Below are positions 39,872 through 46,857 of a stretch of 46,857 nt of DNA, one piece after another (within the stretch, counting starts at the first letter, position 1; each line of letters starts with the position of its first letter). The notes under the pieces are model-generated. The model made no database searches, was not told the origin of the DNA, and was given only the letters and a program-made list of their open reading frames with translations. A program made the translations under genes and the position numbers. Source of the stretch: Pseudomonadota bacterium (GTDB taxonomy: Bacteria > Pseudomonadota > Gammaproteobacteria > Burkholderiales > Burkholderiaceae_C); NCBI GenBank assembly GCA_031119395.1, contig JAVHYA010000017.1, positions 20,415 through 67,271 of the forward strand, read 5' to 3'.

Positions 39872-40729
39872 ATGAACGAATCCCAAGCCGCATTGCCCGC
39901 CCGACCCGACGAGGCCGAGGGCGACCGCACGCAGCGCGGCATCCAGAGCATCGAGGTCGGCGGGCAGCTGCTCAAGGCGCTGGTCCACCACGGCCGGCCG
40001 ATGGCGCTCAAGGACCTGGCGCGCGATGCCGACATGACGCCGGCCAAGGCGCACCCCTACATGGTGAGCTTCGGCCGCCTGGGGCTGGTCGAGCAGGACC
40101 GCAGCAGCGGCCACTATCGGCTCGGGCCGCTGGCGCTGCAACTGGGGCTGATCGGGCTGCAGCAGGCCGACCCGGTGCACGTGGCCACGCCGCTGCTGGC
40201 CGGCCTGGCGCGCGAGGTGGGCCACACGGTGGCGATCGCCGTCTGGGGCGACCGGGGCGCGACCATCGTGCGCCTGGCCGAGGCACCCTCGCCGGTGCAC
40301 GTGAACATGCGGCACGGCACGGTGTTCTCGCTCACCAACACGGCCTCGGGCCGGCTCTTCGGCGCCTTCCTGCCGGCCGACACCGTGCGCGCGCTGCTGG
40401 AGGCCGAGCGCCGCCGCGCGCCGAAGGAAGCCGCCGAGCGCGCCCTGCCGGGCATGCCGCCGCCGCAGCCGCTCCCCACCTGGGCCGCCTTCGAGGCGCA
40501 GCTGGCGGAAGTGCGCCGGCACGGCGTGAGCCGCTCCGAGGGCGAGATCGTGCCGGGCGTGAGCGCCATGTCGGCGCCGGTGTTCGACCACACCGGGGCG
40601 ATCGTGCTGGCGGTGACCGCCATCGGGCCCGCCGGCATCTTCGACAGCCGCTGGGACGGCGCGACGGCGCGGGCGCTCAAGGCCTGCGCGGGCGAGATCT
40701 CGCAGCGCCTGGGCGCCCGCAACGGCTGA
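39872..40729 (+). CDS. IclR family transcriptional regulator of the homogentisate operon (HmgR-like role)
   Basis: 285 aa from the ATG at 39872. The winged helix-turn-helix spans ~25-85 (GIQSIEVGGQLLKALVHHG, MALKDLARDADMTPAKAHPYM). The effector domain follows (LAREVGHTVAIAVWGDRGATIV, FSLTNTASGRLFGAFLPADT, VPGVSAMSAPVFDHTGAIVLAVTAIG). Divergent from the MBL-hydroxylase-hmgA operon across a 132-base region with perfect palindromes, so it probably represses that operon and itself. It is not a close relative of the other two IclR proteins here. Confidence 0.9.
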   Translation: MNESQAALPARPDEAEGDRTQRGIQSIEVGGQLLKALVHHGRPMALKDLARDADMTPAKAHPYMVSFGRLGLVEQDRSSGHYRLGPLALQLGLIGLQQADPVHVATPLLAGLAREVGHTVAIAVWGDRGATIVRLAEAPSPVHVNMRHGTVFSLTNTASGRLFGAFLPADTVRALLEAERRRAPKEAAERALPGMPPPQPLPTWAAFEAQLAEVRRHGVSRSEGEIVPGVSAMSAPVFDHTGAIVLAVTAIGPAGIFDSRWDGATARALKACAGEISQRLGARNG

Positions 40730-40738
40730 CCGGGACCT

Positions 40739-40800
40739 TCAAGCAAAAAGTGCCTGCGACGCCCGCCGGCCGGGCGCGACCAGCTATCAAAACGGGAGCA
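40739..40800 (-). repeat. Dispersed repeat, family 2 copy c, between convergent genes
   Basis: The reverse complement reads GTTTTGATAGCTGGTCGCGC, then CCGGCGGGCG and CAGGCACTTTTTGCTTG, parallel to 36781-36840. The GC stem followed by CTTTTT makes a plausible rho-independent terminator on the minus strand after the convergent LysE gene. Confidence 0.8.
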
Positions 40801-40818
40801 AGCCGGGCGACATGCGCC

Positions 40819-41481
40819 TCAGCGTGCGCCCTGCCGCCCGCCCGACAGCGCGGTGTACACGCCCAGCCCGATGAAGGCCAGCGCCGTCGCCCAGCGCCCA
40901 TAACCCATCGCGCCGCGCAAGTGCGCCAGCAGCGGCTTCAGGCGGCTCGCGGCCAGCACGTAGGCACTGTCGGTGCAGGCGGCGATGACGACGAAGGCGG
41001 CGCCGAAGCCCATGCTCTGCGCGATGGCCGAATGGCCCGGATGCATGAACTGCGGCAGAAAGGCGGCAAAGAAGAGCGCCGTCTTCGGGTTGAGCAGCGC
41101 CACCACCAGCCCGTCCCGGAACAGGCGCCGCGGCGGTGCGGCCAGGGACGGGACGGCCGGCGTGGCCTCGCCGGCCCGCGTCGGCAGCAGCGCCTTCACG
41201 CCCAGCCACACCAGGTAGGCCGCGCCCGCGAGCTTGACCGCCGTGAAGGCCAGCGCCGACACCGCGAACAGGGCCGCCAGCCCCAGCGAGGCACCCACGG
41301 CATTGCCGAAGTTGCCCAGCGCCACCCCGGCGACCGACGCGAGCCCCGCCGCACGGCCCTGCGCCAGCGTCTGCGTGACCACGTAGAGCACGCCCGGCCC
41401 CGGCGTCACGGCCAGCACGAAGCTGGCCGCCAGGAAGGCGAGCAGCAGCGGCAGCGGAAAGTCGGCCAGCGGTGCAGGCAT
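40819..41481 (-). CDS. LysE/RhtB family amino acid or homoserine-lactone exporter
   Basis: 220 aa, about six transmembrane helices, starting at ATG 41481. The family signature LAVTPGPGVLYVVTQTLAQGRAAGLASVAGVALGN lies at ~23-57. A loop with RLFRDGLVVALLNPKTALFFAAFLPQF follows (LNPK is characteristic), then the C-terminal helices. Exports amino acids or related small molecules across the inner membrane. The substrate cannot be predicted. Thirty-one bases downstream of the DUF1501 gene on the same strand, but functionally unrelated by appearance. Confidence 0.93.
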   Translation of the reverse strand: MPAPLADFPLPLLLAFLAASFVLAVTPGPGVLYVVTQTLAQGRAAGLASVAGVALGNFGNAVGASLGLAALFAVSALAFTAVKLAGAAYLVWLGVKALLPTRAGEATPAVPSLAAPPRRLFRDGLVVALLNPKTALFFAAFLPQFMHPGHSAIAQSMGFGAAFVVIAACTDSAYVLAASRLKPLLAHLRGAMGYGRWATALAFIGLGVYTALSGGRQGAR

Positions 41482-41512
41482 GCCCGCAAGATACCCGCCC
41501 CGCGGCAGGCTG

Positions 41513-42982
41513 TCAGGCCTTCATGAAGCCCACGTCGCGCGGGTAGGCGATGCCGTTGGCGTTGCCGCCGAAGTTCTTCAGGTTGGGCAGGATGCGCAGC
41601 TGGTCGGCATCCGACACGCCGAACCACTTGGCCAGCGTGGCGGCGTACTGGTCGACCGAGGTGCTGGGGATCAGCCGCCCCTGGCCGACATGCCACTGGT
41701 CGATGTCGCCGCTGGTGTTGCCGGTGCTCACCGGCGGCGCGACGCCGTAGATCGCCTTGCCCTTCACCGCGCCGCCCACCACCACGTGGTGGCTGCCCCA
41801 GCCGTGGTCGGTGCCGTCGCCGTTGCTGGCCAGCGTGCGGCCGAAGTCCGACGCGGTGAAGCAGGTGACGTTCTGGTCCAGGCCCTGCACCACCATCTCG
41901 GCCTGGAAGGCCTTGAGCGCGTCGGAGAGGTTGCGCATCAGCCCGACCTGGTTGGCGATCAGGTTGTCGTGCAGGTCGAAGCCGCCCATGGAGACGAAGA
42001 AGACCTGGCGCCTGGCGCCCAGCGTGCTGCGCCCGCGGATCAGCCGCGCCACCATGGCGAGCTGGCTGGCCAGCCCGTTGTTGGCCGGGAAGGTGCCGGT
42101 GGGGTAGCCGCTGCCGATGGCGCCGTTGACGGTGTCGGCCGCGCCGATGGCCCGCGCCGTGACGCGGTTGTATTCGTTCTCGAGCGTGTGGGTGCGGGCC
42201 TGCTGCACCAGCGCGCTCATCGCGGCATTGACCTTGCGCGAGCCGAAGGTCGAGCCGCCAGTGCGCGCCGCGTTGATCGACACCGCGCCGCCCGTGCCCA
42301 CCTGGTAGCACAGCGTGCTGTCGCCCGAGAGGAAGACCGCGTTGCCCGCCACCGAGATGCAGGTGAAGAGCGCATTGCCGTTCTGGCTCAGCACCTCGTC
42401 GCCGATGTTGCCGCCCCAGCCGATGGTCGAGCCCTCGGGCGAGGAGGACTGCCAGGTCGACTGCTGGTCGTTGTGCGAGAAGAGCTTGGGCGGGATCGGG
42501 TACAGCGCGCGGTTGCTGCTGGTGTACTGCGAGCGCGTGAGCGGCACCACCAGCGGGCCGACGTTGAGCTGCACCGCCGCCTGGCCCGCGTCGAAGAGGC
42601 TGGCCAGCCCGGTCATGGCCGGGTGGAAGGCGTACTGGCGGCCACCCGGCAGCGCGACGGTCGGGTTCAGCAGCGTGGCCGTGAGGTCGGCCTTGGCGAT
42701 GGCGATGCCGCCGGCCGTCTGGTTGGCGCCGCCGCCGCGGATCGTCGCGTAGGCGTTGTAGCTGGGGTCGTCGTAGGTGACGACGGTGTTGGCGTAGTCG
42801 TTGCCGCCGTAGAGGAAGACGCAGACCAGCGCCTTGTAGTCGGTGGCGGTCTGCGCCGCGGCCTCCCCCATGCCGGCCAGGCTCAGCGCCCACGGCGCTG
42901 CGCTGCCGGCGATGCCGAGGTGGCCCATGCGGCGCAGGAAGGCGCGGCGGCTGTGGCGGGCGTCGGATTCGATCAGGTGCAT
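41513..42982 (-). CDS. DUF1501 domain protein, Tat-exported
   Basis: 489 aa from the ATG at 42982. The N-terminus MHLIESDARHSRRAFLRRMG contains a twin-arginine motif (SRRAFL) before a hydrophobic stretch, with cleavage near AAA|QTATDYKAL. DUF1501 (alkaline-phosphatase-superfamily-like) features are LVCVFLYGGNDYANTVV, VFFVSMGGFDLHDN, and FTASDFGRTLASNGDGTDHGWGSHHVVVGG with candidate metal ligands Asp and His. Function not established. Always or nearly always paired with a DUF1800 gene, as here (16 bases downstream of it). Confidence 0.92.
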   Translation of the reverse strand: MHLIESDARHSRRAFLRRMGHLGIAGSAAPWALSLAGMGEAAAQTATDYKALVCVFLYGGNDYANTVVTYDDPSYNAYATIRGGGANQTAGGIAIAKADLTATLLNPTVALPGGRQYAFHPAMTGLASLFDAGQAAVQLNVGPLVVPLTRSQYTSSNRALYPIPPKLFSHNDQQSTWQSSSPEGSTIGWGGNIGDEVLSQNGNALFTCISVAGNAVFLSGDSTLCYQVGTGGAVSINAARTGGSTFGSRKVNAAMSALVQQARTHTLENEYNRVTARAIGAADTVNGAIGSGYPTGTFPANNGLASQLAMVARLIRGRSTLGARRQVFFVSMGGFDLHDNLIANQVGLMRNLSDALKAFQAEMVVQGLDQNVTCFTASDFGRTLASNGDGTDHGWGSHHVVVGGAVKGKAIYGVAPPVSTGNTSGDIDQWHVGQGRLIPSTSVDQYAATLAKWFGVSDADQLRILPNLKNFGGNANGIAYPRDVGFMKA

Positions 42983-42998
42983 GGTCGTCTCCGGGGTG

Positions 42999-44915
42999 TC
43001 ACTTCTGGACGAGGTATTCGGGGCACGCCATCACCAGCAGCACGGCCGCGGTGATGCGGTTGAGCTTGACGGCATCGGTGCTGCTGCCCGTCACCACGGG
43101 GTCGCCCAGCGCGTCGACGATCTGGGCCTTGGTGGCCGCCGACAGCTGGTTGGCCGTGAACAGCAGCGCGAGGCGGTCCACCAGCGCGACCGGGTCGAGC
43201 ACCAGCGCCTTCTCGCTCGCGTAGGTCGCCAGCACGTCCTTGCCGTTGAAGCCGTTCTGCAGCATGCCGCCGAGGAAGTTGATGTAGCCGCCGACCGAGG
43301 TCTCGGTGACGATCTGGAACTCCGGCGCCACCAGCCCCTTGGCGGCGATCGCGGTGGAGGGCGGCACGTAGCCGGGCCGGTAGAAGTTGAAGACCGAGGG
43401 CGAGCGCAGCGGGCTCTGGCCCAGCCTGCTCGAGGGATCCGACAGGTTGCCGATGCGCCAGGTGCCGGCCGCCGACGCGAGCCCGCAGGTGCGGGCCCAC
43501 TGCACGAAGCGCACCATCGGCTCGCGCACGTGGCCGAAGTCGGCGCTGGCCAGGCCCGCGGGGCTGCGCGCCTCGTTGTCCAGCAGGATCGCGGCGATCA
43601 CGCTCTTCATGTCGCCACGCACGCCGGCGCCGTTGTTCGCGAACACGTCGGCCACGCGCTTCACGTAGGCAGGCGAGGGGTTGCTCGTCACCAGGCGCTG
43701 GATCAGCTGGCGGCTGATGAAGGGGGCGGTGTTGGGGTGCGCGACGAGCGCGTCCAGCGCGGTCTTCAAGGCCTGCTCGCCCGGCGTGCCGGCGGGGATG
43801 GTGGTGCCCAGGAAGGTGGCGGCCAGCGTCGAGTGGCGCGAGGCGGTGAGCGCCATCGGCCGCTGCGTCCACGCGTTGCTCTCGATGGTGTAGCTCGCGC
43901 CCGGCGGCGTGACGGTGTTGCGCTCGGCGGTCTTGATGTCGAGGTCGTAGCCGGTGAAGACGCGCGCCAGGTTGGTGACGTCGTCCTGCGTGTAGCTGTC
44001 CAGCGGCTTGCCGTTGCCGTCGGTCTTCACGCTGCCGTCGGCATTGAGTTGCACCAGGCCGATGGTCATGAGCTGCATGACTTCGCGCGCGTAGTTCTCG
44101 TCGGGCTGGCGGCCGGTGGCGGTGTTCTCCTTCTGGTTGCCCTTGGTGTTGAGGTAGAACCCCATCGCCGGGTTGAGCGTGATGTCCTCGATCAGCTTGC
44201 GGAAGCTGGTCGTGGCGCCGGCGACCAGCACGTCCCAGTACTGGGCCATCATGTGCACCGGCCAGTTGGAACCGATGTCGTTGCCCGAGACGACGAAGAT
44301 CTCGGAGAAGGCGAGCGCCACGCGTTGGCGCAGCGCGTCCGGCGCGGTGATGAGCTGCTTCCACACCATCGCGTCGAGGTCGAGCGTGTTGGAGGTGGTG
44401 GCGTAGGGCAGGGTCTCCAGCCAGGCCCAGGCGCGCTGCCCGGCCGGCGCGTCGAACCGCTCGCCCAGCCAGGGCAGGAAGCCCTTGGCCCGCACGGCCG
44501 CGATCTCTTCCGGCGACGCGGAGAACTGGGCCTGCAGCAGGAAGCGCGCGGCTTCGGCGTCGCTCTTGGCCTCGGGGTAGAGATAAGTCGCGGCGGTCGG
44601 TGTCTCGGCCAGCGGCGTCAGCGAGCCGGCCGAGGGCGCCGCGGCGCCATTGCCCGAACCGCTGCCGGTGCCGGTGCCCGTTCCGCTGCCGGAGCCACCC
44701 GGCCCGAACAGGCCGATGCCGCCTCCGCCGCCTCCACCGCCGCCTCCGCAGGCGGCGAGCACCGCCGCCGCGGTCAGCGTCATGCCGAACGGCAGCAGGC
44801 GGCGCCCCGAAACGTCGGCACCGCTCAGCGCCGGCGCACCGGCGCGCGTTGGCTCGGGCGGCTGCGCACCCTCCCCGGCCACGGCGTGGCCGGCCTCGAT
44901 GTCCTCGTCGATCAT
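42999..44915 (-). CDS. DUF1800 domain protein, exported
   Basis: 638 aa from the ATG at 44915. A hydrophobic segment (LLPFGMTLTAAAVLAACGG, ~40-58) ends in a lipobox-like LAAC and is followed by a poly-Gly and Gly-Ser/Gly-Thr tract (to ~95). The DUF1800 domain follows: SDAEAARFLLQAQFSASPEE, ALRQRVALAFSEIFVVSG, EDITLNPAMGFYLNTKGNQK, DENYAREVMQLMTIGL, VTNLARVFTGYD and FISRQLIQRLVTSNPSP. Probably periplasmic or surface-attached. Acts with the DUF1501 partner in an unknown process. The ~40 residues before the hydrophobic segment are unusual and may indicate a later start. Confidence 0.9.
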   Translation of the reverse strand: MIDEDIEAGHAVAGEGAQPPEPTRAGAPALSGADVSGRRLLPFGMTLTAAAVLAACGGGGGGGGGGIGLFGPGGSGSGTGTGTGSGSGNGAAAPSAGSLTPLAETPTAATYLYPEAKSDAEAARFLLQAQFSASPEEIAAVRAKGFLPWLGERFDAPAGQRAWAWLETLPYATTSNTLDLDAMVWKQLITAPDALRQRVALAFSEIFVVSGNDIGSNWPVHMMAQYWDVLVAGATTSFRKLIEDITLNPAMGFYLNTKGNQKENTATGRQPDENYAREVMQLMTIGLVQLNADGSVKTDGNGKPLDSYTQDDVTNLARVFTGYDLDIKTAERNTVTPPGASYTIESNAWTQRPMALTASRHSTLAATFLGTTIPAGTPGEQALKTALDALVAHPNTAPFISRQLIQRLVTSNPSPAYVKRVADVFANNGAGVRGDMKSVIAAILLDNEARSPAGLASADFGHVREPMVRFVQWARTCGLASAAGTWRIGNLSDPSSRLGQSPLRSPSVFNFYRPGYVPPSTAIAAKGLVAPEFQIVTETSVGGYINFLGGMLQNGFNGKDVLATYASEKALVLDPVALVDRLALLFTANQLSAATKAQIVDALGDPVVTGSSTDAVKLNRITAAVLLVMACPEYLVQK

Positions 44916-45129
44916 TGAATCCCTCGCTCCGGCGGCGTCGGCCGCCCCGTTCGTGCTGCTCTTGTGTTCTTCCCCGCAGGACCACAGGCAATCGGCATGC
45001 CCAGGGCTTGCGAGCGCGAACGGACTGTAGGAGGGCTCTGACGGCGCTTTGAGCGCGAAACTGTGACTTTTCTGTCAGATTCGCGTCACGCGGTGACGGA
45101 AACGCGGATGGCCTGGCACGCAGGCCGGG
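44916..45129. promoter_or_regulatory. Intergenic region, DUF1800 promoter and pyrF 3' hairpin
   Basis: Next to the pyrF stop, GGCCTG (45110-45115) pairs with CAGGCC (45121-45126), a possible terminator. CGTCAC-GCG-GTGACG (45084-45098) is a perfect short palindrome. A somewhat AT-richer stretch (45055-45085) probably holds the promoter for DUF1800/DUF1501, but no clean boxes were singled out. Confidence 0.4.
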
Positions 45130-45954
45130 TCAGGTCTTGGCGGCCTCGAGCAGATCGCGGGTGCGCATCGCTTCGCGGCGCGCAGCGGCGGCGAAGTCGT
45201 CGCCCGACGAGGCGTAGCAGATCGCGCGCGAAGAGTTCACCACGATCGGCGCGTCGGGCCGCCAGCCGGCGCGGACCGTCGCCACCGCGTCGCCGCCCTG
45301 CGCGCCGACGCCGGGGATCAGCAGCGGCGCCGTGGGCGCCAGCACGCGCACGCGCTCGATTTCTTCCGGATAGGTGGCACCCACCACGAGGCCGAGCTGG
45401 CCGTTGAGGTTCCACGGCCCCTGCGCGAGCCGCGCCACGTGCTCGTACAGCAGGGGTTCGCCCGCGACGCTGCCCAGGCGCTGCGACTGCAGGTCGTCCC
45501 CGCCCGGGTTGCTGGTGCGGCACAGGAGGAAGGCGCCCTTGTCCTTGTACTGGAGGTAGGGCGAGACGGAATCGAAGCCCATGAAGGGCGACAGCGTCAC
45601 CGCGTCGGCGCCGTAGCGCTCGAAGGCCTCGATCGCGTACTGCTCGGCGGTCGACCCGATGTCACCCCGCTTGGCATCGAGGATGACCGGCACCGTCGGC
45701 GCCACGGCGCGGATGTGGGCGATGAGCTTTTCGAGCTGCAGCTCGGCCCGGTGGGCGGCGAAGTAGGCGATCTGCGGCTTGAAGGCGATCGTGCAGTCGG
45801 CGGTCGCTTCCACGATCTGCGCGCAAAAGTCGTAGATCTTCGATGCATCGCCCTTCAACTTCGCCGGAAAGCGCGACGGCTCCGGATCCAGGCCCACGCA
45901 CAGCAGGGAACGGTTCTGGCGCTCTGCCGCGCGCAACTGGTCGATGAAAGCCAT
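45130..45954 (-). CDS. pyrF: Orotidine 5'-phosphate decarboxylase
   Basis: Last step of UMP synthesis, converting OMP to UMP in the cytoplasm. 274 aa from the ATG at 45954, the length of the longer (type 2) bacterial enzymes. SLLCVGLDPEPSRFP at the N-terminus, FKPQIAYFAAHRAE with the substrate-binding Lys, and the catalytic VILDAKRGDIGSTAEQYA (Asp-x-Lys-x-x-Asp). Also LSPFMGFDSVSPYL, GLVVGATYPEEI and LIPGVGAQGGD. A conserved housekeeping gene beside the accessory regions. Confidence 0.97.
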   Translation of the reverse strand: MAFIDQLRAAERQNRSLLCVGLDPEPSRFPAKLKGDASKIYDFCAQIVEATADCTIAFKPQIAYFAAHRAELQLEKLIAHIRAVAPTVPVILDAKRGDIGSTAEQYAIEAFERYGADAVTLSPFMGFDSVSPYLQYKDKGAFLLCRTSNPGGDDLQSQRLGSVAGEPLLYEHVARLAQGPWNLNGQLGLVVGATYPEEIERVRVLAPTAPLLIPGVGAQGGDAVATVRAGWRPDAPIVVNSSRAICYASSGDDFAAAARREAMRTRDLLEAAKT

Positions 45955-46033
45955 GCCCGAATTCTAGGTGCCGCTTCCCGGCGCACCTGGGCGGGCATCG
46001 GAGCCCGCCTCGGGACCGGCCCACCTGTGGAAA

Positions 46034-46062
46034 TTGTCAGGCGGATAACTATTTCGTATCAA
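46034..46062 (+). promoter_or_regulatory. Promoter candidate for the autotransporter gene
   Basis: TTGTCA (46034-46039), a 17-base spacer and TATCAA (46057-46062). They lie in the most AT-rich stretch of the window (about 46031-46120), with a second AT cluster TTAAATTATGTATC nearby. The ATG at 46129 would have a leader of ~60 bases. Confidence 0.5.
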
Positions 46063-46128
46063 TTTTCACCCCTCCCCGACACAATTCGTTAAATTATGTA
46101 TCTTTAGTTCACAAATGAGACCAATCCC

Positions 46129-46857
46129 ATGAATCGCATCCACCGTGTCGTCTTCAACCGCGCCTTGGGGCTGGCCCAGGCGGTGCCCGAGACAGCGGGT
46201 GGCCGTTGCGCGGGCCGAGGCAGCTCGGTCGACGCCGGCGTGTCGCCGAAGAAGACGTTCAGCCCGGGGGTGCTGGTTCAGGCACTGGCCCTCGCGATCG
46301 CCGCCATGTCCTTTGCCCCCGCATGGGCCGATGGCGGCCGGGGCGGCAATGCAGGGCGTGGCACCGGTGTCGGCGGCGCGGGAGGCACCACCGCCTCGGC
46401 CGCGGGCGCCAGCGGCAGCGCACAGAACCTCGGCGTCTACCGATTGGGCGGCGGCGGCGGCGGCGGCGCCATGAACGCCAATGGCACGGGCGCCGGCGGC
46501 GGCGCGGGTGGAAACGGCGGCGCGGGCGGCACGGGCGGCACCACGGTGGGGGCGACCGTCAACACCAACGCCACGTTCACGACCAACCGCACCGGCAGCA
46601 ACGGCGGCGCGGGGGGTGTGCCGACCGCCGTGGTGAGTGGCTACATCGACGGCGGTGGCGGCGGCGGTGGCGGCGGTGCGGCCGGCGTGCTGTCGACGGC
46701 CGGCTCCCTGACCGTCAACACCAACGTCGCGTTGACCGGCGGCAACGGCGGCCAGGGCGGCCGCGCCGGCGCCGCCCTGTCCGAAGAGGGCGGCGGCGGC
46801 GGCGGCGGCCAGGGCGCAGCGGCAGTGCTCGTCGCTCCCAGCGCATCGAGCAATCGC
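46129..46857 (+). CDS. Autotransporter/adhesin N-terminus with ESPR signal and glycine-rich passenger (truncated by window end)
   Basis: An open frame from ATG 46129 runs past the window end (243 codons visible). MNRIHRVVFNRALGLAQAVPE matches the extended signal peptide region (ESPR) of large type V secreted proteins, followed by a hydrophobic segment VLVQALALAIAAMSFAPAWA with cleavage after AWA at ~63. The mature start is extremely Gly-rich (GGRGGNAGRGTGVGGAGG and poly-Gly runs) interspersed with beta-like stretches such as AGSLTVNTNVALTGGNGG and TVNTNATFTTNRTGSNGG, suggesting a repeated beta-helix passenger. The translocator domain lies outside the window. Confidence 0.85.
   Translation, partial: MNRIHRVVFNRALGLAQAVPETAGGRCAGRGSSVDAGVSPKKTFSPGVLVQALALAIAAMSFAPAWADGGRGGNAGRGTGVGGAGGTTASAAGASGSAQNLGVYRLGGGGGGGAMNANGTGAGGGAGGNGGAGGTGGTTVGATVNTNATFTTNRTGSNGGAGGVPTAVVSGYIDGGGGGGGGGAAGVLSTAGSLTVNTNVALTGGNGGQGGRAGAALSEEGGGGGGGQGAAAVLVAPSASSNR

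Noticed and set aside
46129-46857. CRISPR or tandem DNA repeat array in the glycine-rich region
   Set aside because: The repetition is codon-level GGC/GGT runs in a continuous frame with an ESPR signal; there are no regular spacers.

Overview
The window is GC-rich (high G+C third positions throughout) and almost wall-to-wall coding. Its content suggests a soil or plant-associated betaproteobacterium of the Comamonadaceae (Variovorax-like). The reasons are the many Bug/TctC solute-binding proteins, the homogentisate operon with a DUF2783 partner, and short dispersed intergenic repeats of a kind I associate with that family. The taxonomic call is inference. No rRNA, tRNA, CRISPR array, transposase or integrase was seen, and no stretch over 300 bases lacks a gene.

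Layout. (1) 42-4813: a branched-chain-amino-acid-type ABC importer (binding protein, livH, livM, livG, livF). It converges on a second LivK-like binding protein (4907-6142, minus). (2) 6309-8708: TesB thioesterase, a lipoprotein with a BamE-like C-terminus, and a VOC protein. (3) 8844-14831: a minus-strand unit of a 3-hydroxybenzoate-6-hydroxylase-like monooxygenase, two Bug proteins and an FAD oxidoreductase, with a divergent LysR regulator. (4) 14930-16646: a hotdog acyl-CoA thioesterase and a DUF3829 lipoprotein. (5) 16895-25630: a plus-strand catabolic cluster of amidohydrolase, Bug, RraA-type aldolase, 2-hydroxyacid dehydrogenase, metallo-beta-lactamase-fold hydrolase, Bug, Bug, a second amidohydrolase and an SMP-30 lactonase. 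(6) 25786-33163: two paralogous IclR regulators, three Bug genes, an FMN alpha-hydroxyacid oxidase and a beta-propeller lactonase. (7) 33189-40729: a homogentisate operon (MBL-fold protein, flavin hydroxylase, DUF2783 protein, hmgA, Bug, fahA) divergent from a third IclR gene. (8) 40819-46857: LysE exporter, DUF1501/DUF1800 pair, pyrF, and the start of an ESPR-type autotransporter cut by the window end.

How it fits together. The middle 30 kb reads as a set of uptake-plus-catabolism cassettes for organic or aromatic acids. Nine periplasmic Bug receptors are each embedded in or next to an enzyme operon, three of them through 4-base stop/start overlaps with an enzyme gene. No TctA or TctB membrane subunit is present, so the receptors would have to share a transporter encoded elsewhere.

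The most interesting signal is regulatory. Four promoters in regions 5 and 6 carry a related 17-bp GNT-N11-AAC element ending 3-4 bp upstream of a TTG-type -35 box. They lie before the amidohydrolase cluster (16800), the IclR/Bug divergon (26558), the alpha-hydroxyacid oxidase operon (31006) and the lactonase/IclR divergon (31867). This ties the two IclR paralogs and roughly 16 kb of genes into one apparent regulon for an undescribed lactone or hydroxyacid pathway. The homogentisate operon has its own perfect palindromes in front of its IclR gene, and its first gene encodes a metallo-beta-lactamase-fold protein that has lost several metal ligands.
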